Shown: positions 1-9,953, counted from the stretch's first letter. The stretch: 64,000 nucleotides of DNA from Massilia sp. Root351 (GCF_001425045.1 NZ_LMDJ01000031.1:467232-531231), one strand, 5' to 3'. Notes: generated by a model from the sequence alone, not told the origin. Program-made: numbers and translations.

Positions 1-113
1 CTTACTGGCCCGATTTCTCGATCGAGAGCCTGGACGCGGCCATCGCGTCTTACCAGAACCGGGAGCGCCGCTTCGGCCGCACCGGCGACCAACTGGCTGA
101 AAAGACCACCTGA
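1..113 (+). CDS. uppS: Undecaprenyl diphosphate synthase, C-terminal end (partial)
   Basis: The window opens inside this gene; the readable frame starts at base 3 and stops with TGA at 111-113. The tail contains WPDF, an AI.SYQ.R segment and RRFG, which is the usual C-terminus of cis-prenyltransferases making the C55 carrier lipid for peptidoglycan and O-antigen. The stop shares its A with the ATG of cdsA, so the two are translationally coupled. The gene order with cdsA and dxr confirms the call. Confidence 0.93.
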   Translation, partial: YWPDFSIESLDAAIASYQNRERRFGRTGDQLAEKTT

Positions 114-946
114 TGCTCAAAACCCGGATTATCACCGCTGTCGCGCTGCTGGCGGTCCTGCTGCCAGTCCTGTTCTTCAACTACTATCCGGCCGTGGCCG
201 TGGTGGTGCTGGCCTTCTTCGGCGCAGCGGTGTGGGAAAGTTTCCGGCTGTTCAATACCCCCCGTCCGCTGCTGGCGGCGGCGGTGTGGGCGGCGGCGTT
301 CGGCTACACTTTTTTGCTGCACGGCCTGAACGGCCCGGTCACCTTCTGGCTGGCGCTCGGCTTCGCCATCTGGCTGCTGCGCTTTACGCCCACGCTGTAC
401 ACCGGCCTGCCGCCGGCTGAAAGCCTGGGCAACAAGATGCTCAGCGTGGTCTATGCCATCACGCTGGTGAGCTGCTTCGTGGCCATCCTGGCGCTGTACC
501 TGAGGTCGCCGCTGTTCCTGATTTCCGCCATGGCGCTGGTGTGGATCGCCGATATCGGCGCCTACTTCAGCGGCAAGGCCTTCGGCAAGCGCAAGCTGGC
601 GCCCACCATCTCGCCCGGCAAGTCCTGGGAAGGCGCGATTGGCGGCTGCATTGCCGTGGTGCTGCTGTCGGCCGTGAGCGTGCTGGCCGCACCGTCCTTC
701 CCCTGGCTGCAGGACACCTTCGTGGTGGCCCTGCAGGCCAAGCGCGGCTGGGCGCTGACTATTATTATCCTGGTCGTGATCTGCGCCTTCAGCGTGATCG
801 GCGACCTGTTTGAATCCATGCTGAAACGCCGCGCCGGCGCCAAGGACAGCAGCAACCTGCTGCCTGGCCACGGTGGCGTGCTGGACCGTATTGACGCCCT
901 GGTGCCAGTGCTGCCGCTGGCCGCGCTGATCGCCGGCTGGGCATAA
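113..946 (+). CDS. cdsA: Phosphatidate cytidylyltransferase
   Basis: CDP-diacylglycerol synthase: CTP plus phosphatidate gives CDP-diacylglycerol, the branch point for membrane phospholipids, in the inner membrane. The 277-residue protein is almost wholly hydrophobic with about eight predicted membrane spans. The family signature is near the C-terminus: SMLKRRAGAKDSSN followed by LPGHGGVLDRIDAL. Another conserved stretch, SPGKSWEGAIGG, lies near residue 170. Start chosen at the ATG that overlaps the uppS stop. Confidence 0.95.
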   Translation: MLKTRIITAVALLAVLLPVLFFNYYPAVAVVVLAFFGAAVWESFRLFNTPRPLLAAAVWAAAFGYTFLLHGLNGPVTFWLALGFAIWLLRFTPTLYTGLPPAESLGNKMLSVVYAITLVSCFVAILALYLRSPLFLISAMALVWIADIGAYFSGKAFGKRKLAPTISPGKSWEGAIGGCIAVVLLSAVSVLAAPSFPWLQDTFVVALQAKRGWALTIIILVVICAFSVIGDLFESMLKRRAGAKDSSNLLPGHGGVLDRIDALVPVLPLAALIAGWA

Positions 947-954
947 GGAGTACC

Positions 955-2151
955 ATGCAACGCATTACCATATTGGGCGCCACCGGCTCCATCGGCGTCT
1001 CTACGCTGGACGTGCTGGCGCGTCACCCGGACCGCTATTCGGTCTATGCGCTGAGCGCGCACAGCCGCGTCGACGAATTGGCCGCACAGTGCGAACAGTT
1101 CAAGCCGGCGCGCGCCGTGGTCGGCACCGCCGCCGCCGCCGCGCAGCTGCAGGCCCTGCTGCGGGCCAAAGGCTTGCGCACCGAAGTCGAATACGGCGAA
1201 CAGGCGCTGTGCGCCATTGCCAGCGCCGCTGAAACCGACACTGTGATGGCCGCCATCGTCGGCGCCGCCGGCCTGGCGCCCACGCTGGCCGCCGCGCGCG
1301 CCGGCAAGAAGGTGCTGCTGGCGAACAAGGAAGCGCTGGTCATGTCCGGCCAGCTGTTCATGGACGCGGTGCACGACAGCGGGGCGGTGCTGCTGCCCAT
1401 CGACAGCGAACACAACGCCATCTTCCAGTGCCTGCCGCAGCATTACAGCCGGGTGCCGGGCGCCTCCGGCGTCACCAGGATCCTGCTGACCGCCTCCGGC
1501 GGTCCCTTCCTCAAGCGCGCCGTCGACACGCTGGACTCGGTCACGCCCGACGAGGCGTGCAAGCACCCGAAATGGTCGATGGGCCGCAAGATCTCGGTCG
1601 ACTCGGCCACCATGATGAACAAGGGCCTGGAAGTGATCGAGGCCCACTGGCTGTTCGGCACCACCGCCGAGCAGATCGAAGTGGTGATCCACCCGCAGTC
1701 GGTGGTCCATTCCATGGTCTCCTACAACGACGGCTCGGTGCTGGCCGAACTGGGCAACCCGGACATGCGCACCCCGATCGCGCATGCGCTGGCCTACCCG
1801 GAGCGCATCGCATCCGGTGTGGCGCAGCTGGACCTGGCGCAAGTGGGCACGCTGCAGTTCGAGCGTCCCGACTTCGTGCAGTTCCCCTGCCTGGCGCTGG
1901 CTTTTAAGGCGCTCAAGGCCGGCGGCACCGCGCCCGCGCTGCTGAACGCGGCCAACGAAGTGGCGGTGGCCGCCTTCCTCGACAGCCGCATCGGCTTCCG
2001 CCAGATCGACCGCGTCATCGCCCAGGTGATGCAGGAGCTGCCGCACGGCGCCGCCGCCAGCATCGCGGCGGTGATGGAGCAGGATGGCCTGGCGCGCGCT
2101 GCCGCACAGCGTATCATCGGCAACATCACTAGCGGTTTGCGCCCACAATGA
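955..2151 (+). CDS. dxr: 1-deoxy-D-xylulose-5-phosphate reductoisomerase
   Basis: Second step of the MEP isoprenoid pathway, making 2-C-methyl-D-erythritol 4-phosphate with NADPH in the cytosol. The 398 residues match the family length. Visible motifs are the N-terminal nucleotide-binding GATGSIG, LLANKEALVMSG, the metal/substrate segment PIDSEHNAIFQCL, and KISVDSATMMNKGLE. An AAGGAG ribosome binding site lies at 945-949 just before the ATG. The last codons overlap rseP by four bases (ATGA). Confidence 0.97.
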   Translation: MQRITILGATGSIGVSTLDVLARHPDRYSVYALSAHSRVDELAAQCEQFKPARAVVGTAAAAAQLQALLRAKGLRTEVEYGEQALCAIASAAETDTVMAAIVGAAGLAPTLAAARAGKKVLLANKEALVMSGQLFMDAVHDSGAVLLPIDSEHNAIFQCLPQHYSRVPGASGVTRILLTASGGPFLKRAVDTLDSVTPDEACKHPKWSMGRKISVDSATMMNKGLEVIEAHWLFGTTAEQIEVVIHPQSVVHSMVSYNDGSVLAELGNPDMRTPIAHALAYPERIASGVAQLDLAQVGTLQFERPDFVQFPCLALAFKALKAGGTAPALLNAANEVAVAAFLDSRIGFRQIDRVIAQVMQELPHGAAASIAAVMEQDGLARAAAQRIIGNITSGLRPQ

Positions 2152-3494
2152 ACTTCCTCACGACCCTGCTGGCTTTCGCGGTTGCGCTGGGATCGCTGAT
2201 CATCTTCCACGAGCTGGGCCACTATTGGGTGGCGCGCTGGTGCGGCGTGAAAGTGCTGCGCTTCTCGGTCGGCATGGGCAAGGTGGTGTGGTCGCGCCGC
2301 GTCGGCCCGGACCAGACCGAATGGGCCGTGTCCGCCTTGCCGCTGGGCGGCTACGTCAAGATGCTGGACAGCCGTGAGCCCGACACCGGCCCGCTGTCCG
2401 ATGCCGACAAGGCGCGCGAATTCACCCGCCAGAACGTGTGGAAGCGCATCGCCATCGTGGCCGCCGGCCCGCTGGCCAACTTCCTGCTGGCCATCTTCCT
2501 GTTCGCCGGCCTGTACATGGCCGGCATCGCCGAACCTTCCTCCAAAGTGGCGCCGCCCGCCGCCGACACGGCCGCCTTTGCTGCCGGCCTGAAGGGGGGC
2601 GACGTGGTTACCTCGGTGAACGGCGAGCGCGTGCGCGTCTGGTCCGACCTGCGCTGGGCCGTGATCCAGACCGCCATCGACAAGCAGGCCATGCGGCTGG
2701 AAGTGGACCGGCCCGGCAGTGGACGGCAGACGCTGTCGATACCGGCCAGCGCCATGGCCGGCATGGACCTGGAATCCGACGTGGCCGGCAAGCTGGGCTT
2801 CGGCCTGGCGCGGCCGCCCGCGCTGCTGGGCGAAATCCTGCCGGGCAGCGCCGCCGAGCGCGCCGGCCTGCGCAGCGGCGACCTGATCGAAGCCATCGAC
2901 GGCAAGCCGGTCGAGGACTGGATCGCCTTCCTCACCGTGGTGCGCGGCTCGAACGGCAAAGCGCTGCAGCTGCAGGGCCTGCGCGGCGGCTCGCGGTTCG
3001 AATTGACCGTCACGCCGGACGTGGAGCGTAAAGGATCTGTAACAGTCAGTAAGATCGGCGCTTACGCCGGACAAGGCCCGGATATGATCGAAGTGACCGC
3101 CGGGCCGGTGGAGGCGGTAGGCAAGGGCGCCGTCAAGGTGTGGGATACCAGCGTCCTGACCCTGAAAATGATAGGGAAAATGATCGTCGGCGAGGTCTCG
3201 TGGAAGAATGTGACCGGACCTATCACCATAGCCGACTACGCCGGGCAGACCGCACGGATAGGCGTTGCCAGCTATCTGAGCTTCATTGCCTTCATCAGCA
3301 TCAGTCTCGGGGTGATGAATTTGCTACCGATTCCCGTTCTTGATGGGGGACTTTTACTGTATTATTCGCTGGAAGTTTTAACCGGGCGTCCAGTGCCGGA
3401 GCGTTTTGGCGAGATAGCGCAGCGCCTCGGCGTTGGTCTGCTGGTGACATTAATGGCACTGGCTGTATTCAACGACGTGGCGCGCCTGCTTTAA
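2148..3494 (+). CDS. rseP: RIP metalloprotease RseP (site-2 protease)
   Basis: Intramembrane zinc protease that cleaves anti-sigma factors such as RseA in the envelope stress response. The 448 residues carry HELGH at 21-25 in the first membrane helix, two central PDZ-like domains (roughly 115-300) and the C-terminal NLLPIPVLDGG motif holding the third zinc ligand. It overlaps dxr by four bases and precedes bamA, the usual betaproteobacterial order. Confidence 0.96.
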   Translation: MNFLTTLLAFAVALGSLIIFHELGHYWVARWCGVKVLRFSVGMGKVVWSRRVGPDQTEWAVSALPLGGYVKMLDSREPDTGPLSDADKAREFTRQNVWKRIAIVAAGPLANFLLAIFLFAGLYMAGIAEPSSKVAPPAADTAAFAAGLKGGDVVTSVNGERVRVWSDLRWAVIQTAIDKQAMRLEVDRPGSGRQTLSIPASAMAGMDLESDVAGKLGFGLARPPALLGEILPGSAAERAGLRSGDLIEAIDGKPVEDWIAFLTVVRGSNGKALQLQGLRGGSRFELTVTPDVERKGSVTVSKIGAYAGQGPDMIEVTAGPVEAVGKGAVKVWDTSVLTLKMIGKMIVGEVSWKNVTGPITIADYAGQTARIGVASYLSFIAFISISLGVMNLLPIPVLDGGLLLYYSLEVLTGRPVPERFGEIAQRLGVGLLVTLMALAVFNDVARLL

Positions 3495-3549
3495 TAAGTT
3501 TATGTAGTCTGTAATTTGAGCCATTGATTTGAGCCATCGAATACCACCA

Positions 3550-5880
3550 ATGAAATTATATTCTGACCGTATCGCCTTGCCTTCTTTTCGCCGCAGCCTG
3601 ATCGGCGCCGCCGCCCTGGCACTCTGCTCCGGCAGCGCGTTCGCCATCAATCCCTTTGTCGTCAAGGACATCCGTGTCGAAGGCATCCAGCGTACGGAGG
3701 CCGGCACGGTCTTCAGCTACCTGCCGGTGCGCGTGGGCGAGACCTTCGACGACAAGAAGAGCGTGGCCGCCATCAAGGGCCTGTACGGTTCGGGTATATT
3801 CAAGGACGTGCGCCTGGAACAGGACGGCGACGTGCTGGTGGTGATCGTGGAAGAACGCCCGGCGATCGCCAAGGTGGACTTCACCGGCACCAAGGAATTC
3901 GAGAAAGACATGCTGGTCAAGGCGCTGAAGGACATCGGCGTGGGCGAAACCAAGACCTTCGACAAGGCATCGGTGGACCGCGCCGAGCAGGAGTTGAAGC
4001 GCCAGTACCTGTCGCGCGGCCTGTACGGCGTGAAGGTCACCACCACGGTCACGCCGATCGAGCGTAACCGCGTCAACATCGTGTTCGCGGTGGACGAAGG
4101 CGAAATCGCCAAGATCAAGCAAATCAACCTGGTGGGCAACAAGGCTTTCTCCGACAAGGAACTGCGCGAGAACCTGGCGCTGAACACCGGCGGCTGGTTC
4201 AGTTGGTACACCAAGGCCAACCAGTACTCCAAGACCAAGCTGACGGGCGACCTGGAGTCGCTCAAGTCCTTCTATCTGAACCGCGGCTATATCGAGATGC
4301 AGGTCGAATCGACCCAGGTGTCGATCACCCCGGACAAGAAGGACATCTACATCACCATCAACATCAGCGAAGGCGAGAAGTACAAGGTCGCCGACTACAA
4401 GTTCGAAGGCGAGATGTTCGGCCGCGAGGAAGAACTGCGCCAGCTGGTACTGCTGCGCAGGGGCGAAGTCTATTCGGGCGAGCGCCTGACCGCCACCAAC
4501 AAGCTGATCACCGACCGCCTGGGCACCTTCGGCTACGCTTTCGCCAACGTCAACGTCGATCCGCAGATCGACCGCGAGAAGCGCGAAGTGAGCTTCACCT
4601 TCCTGATCGATCCGGGCAAGCGCGCCTACGTGCGCCACATGAATATCGCCGGCAATACCAGCACCCGCGACGAAGTGATCCGCCGCGAGTTCCGCCAGTT
4701 CGAATCGTCCTGGTACGACGCCAACAAGATCAAGCTGACCCGCGACCGCGTGGACCGCCTGGGCTACTTCAAGGACGTGACCATCGACACGCCGGAAGCG
4801 CAGGGCACCTCGGACCAGGTGGACGTGCAGCTGACCGTGGTCGAAAAGCCGACCGGTAACTTCCAGATCGGCGGCGCGTTCTCGCAGGCCGAAAAGTTCA
4901 CCTTCTCGGCGTCGATCCAGCAGGCCAACTTCGCCGGCTCGGGCAACACCGTCGGCATCAACCTGAACACCAGCAAGTACAGCCGCACCATCGAGTTCTC
5001 GAACACCAATCCATACTACACGGATGATGGCGTGAGCCGCTCGTTCGACTTGTATATCCGTACCCTGAACCCGCCGGCGCTGAACATCGGTTCCTACACC
5101 ATTAAACAGCACGGCGGCCGTATCAGCTGGGGTGTGCCGTTCTCGGAAGTGGACACCGTGTTCTTCGGCGCGGGCCTGGAACGCTCGTCGATCACCACCG
5201 ACGAAACCAGCCCGGTGCGCTACCAGGATTATGTGCGCGACATCACCGGCAGCCCGGTGGGCACCGCCAAGACCGTTGCCGTGCCGCTGACCGCCGCCTG
5301 GGCGCGCGACAGCCGCGACAGCGCCCTGACCCCGACCGTGGGCCAGTACCAGCGCGTCAACCTGGAACTGGACGTGGTGGGCGAGTCGAAGTACTTCCGC
5401 GCCGTATACGAACACCAGCTGTTCAAGCCGCTGCACCCGAAAGTCACGCTGGCCCTGAAGGGCGAGATCGACTACGGCCACGGCATCGGCGACAAGCCGT
5501 ATCCGGTGTTCAAGAACTTCTACGGCGGCGGCATCGGTTCGGTGCGCGGCTACCTGAGCTCCTCGCTCGGTATCGTCGACACCCGCTACGGCGACGCGCT
5601 GGGCGGCGCCTCGCGCCTGATCGGTAACGCCGAACTGCAGATGCCGTTCCCGGGTTCCGGCCAGGACCGCAGCTTGCGCTGGTTCGGCTTCCTTGACGGC
5701 GGCCAGGTGTACCAGGAAGGCCAGAAGATGCGCTTCTCGGAGCTGCGTTTCTCCACCGGCCTGGGCGTAAACTGGATTTCCCCGGTTGGTCCGCTGAAGT
5801 TGAGTTATGCTAAGCCTTTGAACGCCAAACCTGGCGACCGCCTGGAGCGCTTCCAGTTCCAGATGGGTAATGGATTCTAA
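3550..5880 (+). CDS. bamA: Outer membrane protein assembly factor BamA
   Basis: Core of the BAM complex that folds beta-barrel proteins into the outer membrane. The protein has 776 residues: a signal peptide ending near AFAINPF, five POTRA domains (about 25-420), then the Omp85 barrel with the VRGYLSSSLG lid motif and a terminal aromatic residue (GNGF). The ATG at 3550 is chosen because it directly precedes the signal peptide; a TTG at 3529 would add seven residues in front of it. There is no strong ribosome binding site for either, so coupling to rseP is plausible. Confidence 0.95.
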   Translation: MKLYSDRIALPSFRRSLIGAAALALCSGSAFAINPFVVKDIRVEGIQRTEAGTVFSYLPVRVGETFDDKKSVAAIKGLYGSGIFKDVRLEQDGDVLVVIVEERPAIAKVDFTGTKEFEKDMLVKALKDIGVGETKTFDKASVDRAEQELKRQYLSRGLYGVKVTTTVTPIERNRVNIVFAVDEGEIAKIKQINLVGNKAFSDKELRENLALNTGGWFSWYTKANQYSKTKLTGDLESLKSFYLNRGYIEMQVESTQVSITPDKKDIYITINISEGEKYKVADYKFEGEMFGREEELRQLVLLRRGEVYSGERLTATNKLITDRLGTFGYAFANVNVDPQIDREKREVSFTFLIDPGKRAYVRHMNIAGNTSTRDEVIRREFRQFESSWYDANKIKLTRDRVDRLGYFKDVTIDTPEAQGTSDQVDVQLTVVEKPTGNFQIGGAFSQAEKFTFSASIQQANFAGSGNTVGINLNTSKYSRTIEFSNTNPYYTDDGVSRSFDLYIRTLNPPALNIGSYTIKQHGGRISWGVPFSEVDTVFFGAGLERSSITTDETSPVRYQDYVRDITGSPVGTAKTVAVPLTAAWARDSRDSALTPTVGQYQRVNLELDVVGESKYFRAVYEHQLFKPLHPKVTLALKGEIDYGHGIGDKPYPVFKNFYGGGIGSVRGYLSSSLGIVDTRYGDALGGASRLIGNAELQMPFPGSGQDRSLRWFGFLDGGQVYQEGQKMRFSELRFSTGLGVNWISPVGPLKLSYAKPLNAKPGDRLERFQFQMGNGF

Positions 5881-5909
5881 GGGTACTAACTTTGATTCGG
5901 AGAAACACG

Positions 5910-6440
5910 TTGAAGACTGCTTCCGCTACCGCATCGGCTAAGGCCGCCAAGTATCTGGCCGTGCTTGCACTGGGCTTGAGCGCTTTGGGGCCGGCGCAAG
6001 CGCAGTCGTCCAAGATTGCGTGGCTCAGCACCGAGCGGATTTATAACGAATCGCGCCTGGCCAAGCTGGCCGGCGACAAGCTGGCCGAGGAGTTCAAGGC
6101 GCGCGAAAAAGCCATGCAGGACCTGGCTTCGCGCCTGAAAAGCGCCTCCGAAAAGCTGGAAAAGGAACTGCCGGCGCTGGGCGAGGCCGACCGCGTCAAA
6201 CGCCAGCGCGAGTACTTCGAGCTGGACAAGGAGTTCCAGCGCCGCCAGCGCGAGTTCCGTGAAGACCTGAACCAGCGCACGAATGAAGAGCGCGCCGTCA
6301 TTTCCGACAAGGCCACCCTGATCATCAAGCAGCTGGCGCAGACCGAAGGCTTCGATATCGTGCTGCAGGATGCGGTGTGGGCCAGCCCGCGCATCGACAT
6401 CACCGACAAGGTGCTGGCGGCGCTCGACAAAAACAAATAG
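5910..6440 (+). CDS. skp: OmpH/Skp-family periplasmic chaperone
   Basis: Periplasmic holdase that carries unfolded outer membrane proteins to BAM. The protein has 176 residues: a signal peptide ending around GPAQAQ, then long, highly charged helices of the Skp coiled-coil arms. The start is taken as TTG at 5910 because GGAGA at 5899-5903 sits six bases before it. An in-frame TTG at 5892 has no such site. The position between bamA and lpxD is the conserved one. Confidence 0.9.
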   Translation: MKTASATASAKAAKYLAVLALGLSALGPAQAQSSKIAWLSTERIYNESRLAKLAGDKLAEEFKAREKAMQDLASRLKSASEKLEKELPALGEADRVKRQREYFELDKEFQRRQREFREDLNQRTNEERAVISDKATLIIKQLAQTEGFDIVLQDAVWASPRIDITDKVLAALDKNK

Positions 6441-6468
6441 TCACACAGATATAGATTGGAACACCCCG

Positions 6469-7524
6469 ATGGGCACTCGACTAGGAGAATTGGTCGAACG
6501 CTTGGGCGGGCAGCTGGTAGGCGATGCGGCACTGGAAGTGTCCGGCATCGCGCCACTGGCGGACGCCGGCGTTTCGCACATCAGCTTTCTCAGCAATAGC
6601 AAATTCCGCGCGCAGGCCGGCCAGAGCAAGGCCGCCGCGCTGATCGTCTCCGCACAGGACGACGAGACCGTGGCCGCGACCTACCAGGGCGCGCGCATCA
6701 TCGTCAAAAATCCCTATGTGTACTTTGCCCGCGCGGCGCAATACTTTGAATCGCTGACGGCCATCGTGCCCGAGCCAGGCATCCATGCTTCGGCGGCGGT
6801 GCACGCCACGGCCACGGTGGACCCCAGCGCCCATATCGGCCCCTTCGTCAGCATCGAGGCGGGCGCGGTGATCGGCGCCGGCGCGGTGATCGAGCACGGC
6901 TGCTTCGTCGGCCGCGACGCGCAGGTGGGCGAGGGCACGCACTTCTTCGCCAACGTGACCTTGCAGGCGCGCTGCATCATCGGCAAGCGCGGCATCGTCC
7001 ATTCGGGCGCCGTGATCGGCACCGACGGTTTCGGCTTTGCCAACGAGGGCGGTGTCTACATCAAGATTCCGCAGACCGGCCGCGTGGTGATCGGCGACGA
7101 CGTCGATATCGGCGCCAACACCACGGTGGACCGCGGCGCGCTGGCCGATACCATCATAGAAGACGGCGTGAAGCTGGACAACCAGATCCAGATCGGCCAC
7201 AACTGCGTGATCGGCGCGCACACGGCGATGGCCGGCTGCGTCGGCGTGGCCGGCAGCGCCGTCATCGGCAAGTACTGCACCTTCGGCGGCGCCGCCATGG
7301 TGCTGGGCCACCTGAAAATCGTGGACGGCGTACACGTCTCGTCGGGCAGCATGGTATCGCGTTCGATACTGGAGCCGGGCCAGTACACCGGCTTCTATCC
7401 GTTGGCAAAAAACGCCGATTGGGAAAAATCGGCCGCCATTGTTCGCAATTTGCCGGGGATGCGCGATAAAATCCGCGCGCTGGAAAAAAACATTAAAACT
7501 AAAGACGCTGACGTCAAAGACTAA
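6469..7524 (+). CDS. lpxD: UDP-3-O-(3-hydroxyacyl)glucosamine N-acyltransferase
   Basis: Third step of lipid A synthesis, N-acylating UDP-3-O-acyl-glucosamine from acyl-ACP in the cytoplasm. The 351 residues show an N-terminal uridine-binding domain (MGTRLGELVERLGG...) followed by many hexapeptide repeats (left-handed beta helix) with the catalytic-His segment QIGHNCVIGAHTAMAG. The start ATG lies 28 bases after skp. fabZ follows after two bases. Confidence 0.96.
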   Translation: MGTRLGELVERLGGQLVGDAALEVSGIAPLADAGVSHISFLSNSKFRAQAGQSKAAALIVSAQDDETVAATYQGARIIVKNPYVYFARAAQYFESLTAIVPEPGIHASAAVHATATVDPSAHIGPFVSIEAGAVIGAGAVIEHGCFVGRDAQVGEGTHFFANVTLQARCIIGKRGIVHSGAVIGTDGFGFANEGGVYIKIPQTGRVVIGDDVDIGANTTVDRGALADTIIEDGVKLDNQIQIGHNCVIGAHTAMAGCVGVAGSAVIGKYCTFGGAAMVLGHLKIVDGVHVSSGSMVSRSILEPGQYTGFYPLAKNADWEKSAAIVRNLPGMRDKIRALEKNIKTKDADVKD

Positions 7525-7526
7525 TC

Positions 7527-8024
7527 ATGACCACTACCGAATTGAGCACCGCCCCGAAGACCATGGATATTTGCGAGATCAAGGCCTACCTGCCGCATCG
7601 CTATCCGCTGCTGCTGGTCGACCGCGTTCTGAACTACGAAGAGAACAAATCCATCACCGCCATTAAGAACGTCACCGTCAACGAAGAATTCTTCAACGGC
7701 CACTTCCCGCACAAGCCGGTCATGCCGGGCGTGCTGATGATCGAGGCGATGGCGCAAACCGCAGCGCTGCTGTCGTTCAAATCCATGGGCATCAAGCCGG
7801 ACGAGAATTCGGTGGTCTACTTCGTCGGCATCGACGGCGCGCGCTTCAAGCGCCCCGTGGGCCCCGGCGACCAGCTGAAGATGGACGTGGAAATTCTGCG
7901 TGTGGCGCGCGGCATCTGGAAGTACAAGGCAGTCGGCACCGTCGACGGCCAGACCGCCGTGGAAGCGGAACTGATGTGCACCATCCGCAGCACCGCCGAC
8001 GCGAGCCAGCCAGCGGGGCAGTAA
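7527..8024 (+). CDS. fabZ: 3-hydroxyacyl-ACP dehydratase FabZ
   Basis: Dehydrates 3-hydroxyacyl-ACP in fatty acid elongation and so competes with LpxA/LpxD for substrate. The 165-residue hotdog protein has LPHRYPLLLVDRV, then the active-site His in NGHFPHKPVMPG (H59) and the Glu in MIEAMAQ (E73). It is about 15 residues longer than many homologues because of an N-terminal extension. The stop TAA shares its last A with the lpxA start. Confidence 0.97.
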   Translation: MTTTELSTAPKTMDICEIKAYLPHRYPLLLVDRVLNYEENKSITAIKNVTVNEEFFNGHFPHKPVMPGVLMIEAMAQTAALLSFKSMGIKPDENSVVYFVGIDGARFKRPVGPGDQLKMDVEILRVARGIWKYKAVGTVDGQTAVEAELMCTIRSTADASQPAGQ

Positions 8025-8815
8025 TGAGTCATATCCATTCCACCGCCATCGTTGACCCGAAAGCGCAGCTCGACAGCAGCGTGACGGTCGGCCCGTACTC
8101 GGTGATCGGCCCGAATGTGCGCATCGCGGCCGGCACCAAGGTCGGCCCGCACGTGGTGATCGAAGGCCACACCACCATCGGCCGCGACAACGTGCTGTTC
8201 CAGTTCTCGTCCATCGGCGCCGCGCCGCAGGACAAGAAATGGTCCGGCGAGCCGACCCGCCTGGAAATCGGCGACCGCAACACCATCCGCGAATTCTGCA
8301 CCTTCAACACCGGCACCGTGCAGGACAAGGGCGTGACCAGGCTCGGCAACGACAACTGGATCTCGGCCTACGTCCACCTGGCGCACGACTGCATCGTCGG
8401 CAACAACACGATTTTCTCGAACAACGCCCAGATCGCGGGCCACGTCGAGATCGGCGACTGGGTCATCATGAGCGGCTTTGCCAATGTGCACCAGTTCTGC
8501 AAGATCGGCGCGCACGCCTTCGTCGGCATGAGCACCAGCCTGACGCAGGATGTGCCGCCGTTCGTGCTGTTGAACGGCAACCCGGCGGCGGCGCACGGCG
8601 TCAACATCGAAGGCCTGAAACGCCGCGGCTTCACGCGCGAGCAGATCAACGCCATCCGCGCTGCCTACAAAACGCTGTATCGCTCCGGCCTCACGCTGGA
8701 GGAGGCCAAGGCGGCCATGCTCGAACAGGAGAACGCCCTGGCCGAGGACGTGGCCGTGCACGCGCGCGCCATGCGCGAATTCCTCGATACGGCGAATCGT
8801 GGCATCGTCCGCTGA
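8024..8815 (+). CDS. lpxA: Acyl-ACP--UDP-N-acetylglucosamine O-acyltransferase
   Basis: First step of lipid A synthesis. The 263-residue protein opens with MSHIHSTAIVDPKAQL and is built from hexapeptide repeats; the catalytic-His region is in YVHLAHDCIVGNN. The C-terminal helical domain contains GLKRRGFTREQINAIR. The length is nearly the same as the E. coli enzyme. The start is fixed by the one-base overlap with fabZ. The end overlaps lpxB by 17 bases. Confidence 0.97.
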   Translation: MSHIHSTAIVDPKAQLDSSVTVGPYSVIGPNVRIAAGTKVGPHVVIEGHTTIGRDNVLFQFSSIGAAPQDKKWSGEPTRLEIGDRNTIREFCTFNTGTVQDKGVTRLGNDNWISAYVHLAHDCIVGNNTIFSNNAQIAGHVEIGDWVIMSGFANVHQFCKIGAHAFVGMSTSLTQDVPPFVLLNGNPAAAHGVNIEGLKRRGFTREQINAIRAAYKTLYRSGLTLEEAKAAMLEQENALAEDVAVHARAMREFLDTANRGIVR

Positions 8816-9953
8816 CATTGCCGTCGCGGTAGTCGCCGGCGAGCCGTCCGGCGACGTGCTGGCCGCGCGCCTGCTGTCGGGCCTGCGGCCGCAGTTGCCG
8901 GAAGCGCGCTTTCACGGCATCGGCGGTCCGGCGATGATGGAGCACGGCTTCGAATCGCAATGGCCGATGGACAAGCTGACCGTGCGCGGCTTGCTGGCCG
9001 TGATTCCCCGCTACCGCGAAATCAAGGGCATCCAGAACACGCTGCGCGACCAGTTGCTGGCCGAACGGCCTGACGTGTTCATCGGCGCCGACTACCCGGG
9101 CTTCAACCTGGGACTGGAAGAACAGCTGAAGGCGGCCGGCATTCCCACCGTGCACTACATCGGGCCGCAGATCTGGGCCTGGCGCGGCGGCCGCATCAAG
9201 AAGATCATCCGCGCCGTGTCGCACATGCTGGTGGTGTTCCCCTTCGAGGAAGAAATTTACCGCAAGGCAGGTGTGCCATGCAGCTACGTCGGCCATCCGC
9301 TGGCCGAACTGGTGCCGTTGGCGCCGGACGAGGCCGCTGCGCGCCGCCTGCTGAGCCTGCCAGAGGTGGCCAACGTAGTCACCATCATGCCGGGCAGCCG
9401 CATGTCGGAGATCAAGTACAACACGGTAGCCTTCATGAAGGCGGCACGTTTGCTGAAGAAGCGCGACCGTTCGCTGCATTTCGTGGCGCCGATGGCAGGC
9501 GAGAAGCAACGCCAGTACTTCCTCCAGCTGGTGGCGGAAGCCGGCCTGCAGGATGTGGAGATCAAGCTGCTGGACGGCCAGTCGCACACCGCCATCGCGG
9601 CGGCGGACGCGGTGCTGGTCGCTTCCGGCACGGCGTCGCTGGAAGTGGCACTGTTCAAGAAGCCAATGGTGATCGCTTACAAGATGATGGCGCTGGAATG
9701 GCAGATTTTGCGGCATTTTGGCTACCAGCCGTGGATCGGCCTGCCGAACATCCTGGCGCGCGACTTCCTGGTGCCGGAGCTGCTGCAGGACGCGGCCAGC
9801 CCGGAGAACCTGGCCGAAGCCATGTGGCGCCAGCTGAGCGACGCGCCGCACCGCCTGAACCTGGCGGAACGGTTTACTGAAATGCACCACAGCCTGCTGC
9901 GCAATAGTGCGCAGGAAAGCGCGGCGGCAGTGATGAAAGTACTGAAGAAATGA
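8799..9953 (+). CDS. lpxB: Lipid-A-disaccharide synthase
   Basis: GT19 glycosyltransferase that joins UDP-2,3-diacylglucosamine and lipid X on the inner face of the inner membrane. The 384 residues have AGEPSGD near the N-terminus, GPQIWAWRGGR, and LVASGTASLEVALFKKPMVIAYK. The start is a GTG inside the end of lpxA, giving MASSADIAVAVVAGEPSGD. This is the only start that leaves the N-terminal motif in the expected place. Confidence 0.96.
   Translation: MASSADIAVAVVAGEPSGDVLAARLLSGLRPQLPEARFHGIGGPAMMEHGFESQWPMDKLTVRGLLAVIPRYREIKGIQNTLRDQLLAERPDVFIGADYPGFNLGLEEQLKAAGIPTVHYIGPQIWAWRGGRIKKIIRAVSHMLVVFPFEEEIYRKAGVPCSYVGHPLAELVPLAPDEAAARRLLSLPEVANVVTIMPGSRMSEIKYNTVAFMKAARLLKKRDRSLHFVAPMAGEKQRQYFLQLVAEAGLQDVEIKLLDGQSHTAIAAADAVLVASGTASLEVALFKKPMVIAYKMMALEWQILRHFGYQPWIGLPNILARDFLVPELLQDAASPENLAEAMWRQLSDAPHRLNLAERFTEMHHSLLRNSAQESAAAVMKVLKK

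Noticed and set aside
3556..5481. Long minus-strand frame opposite bamA
   Set aside because: Same reason; Val/Leu/His/Gln-rich with no domain.
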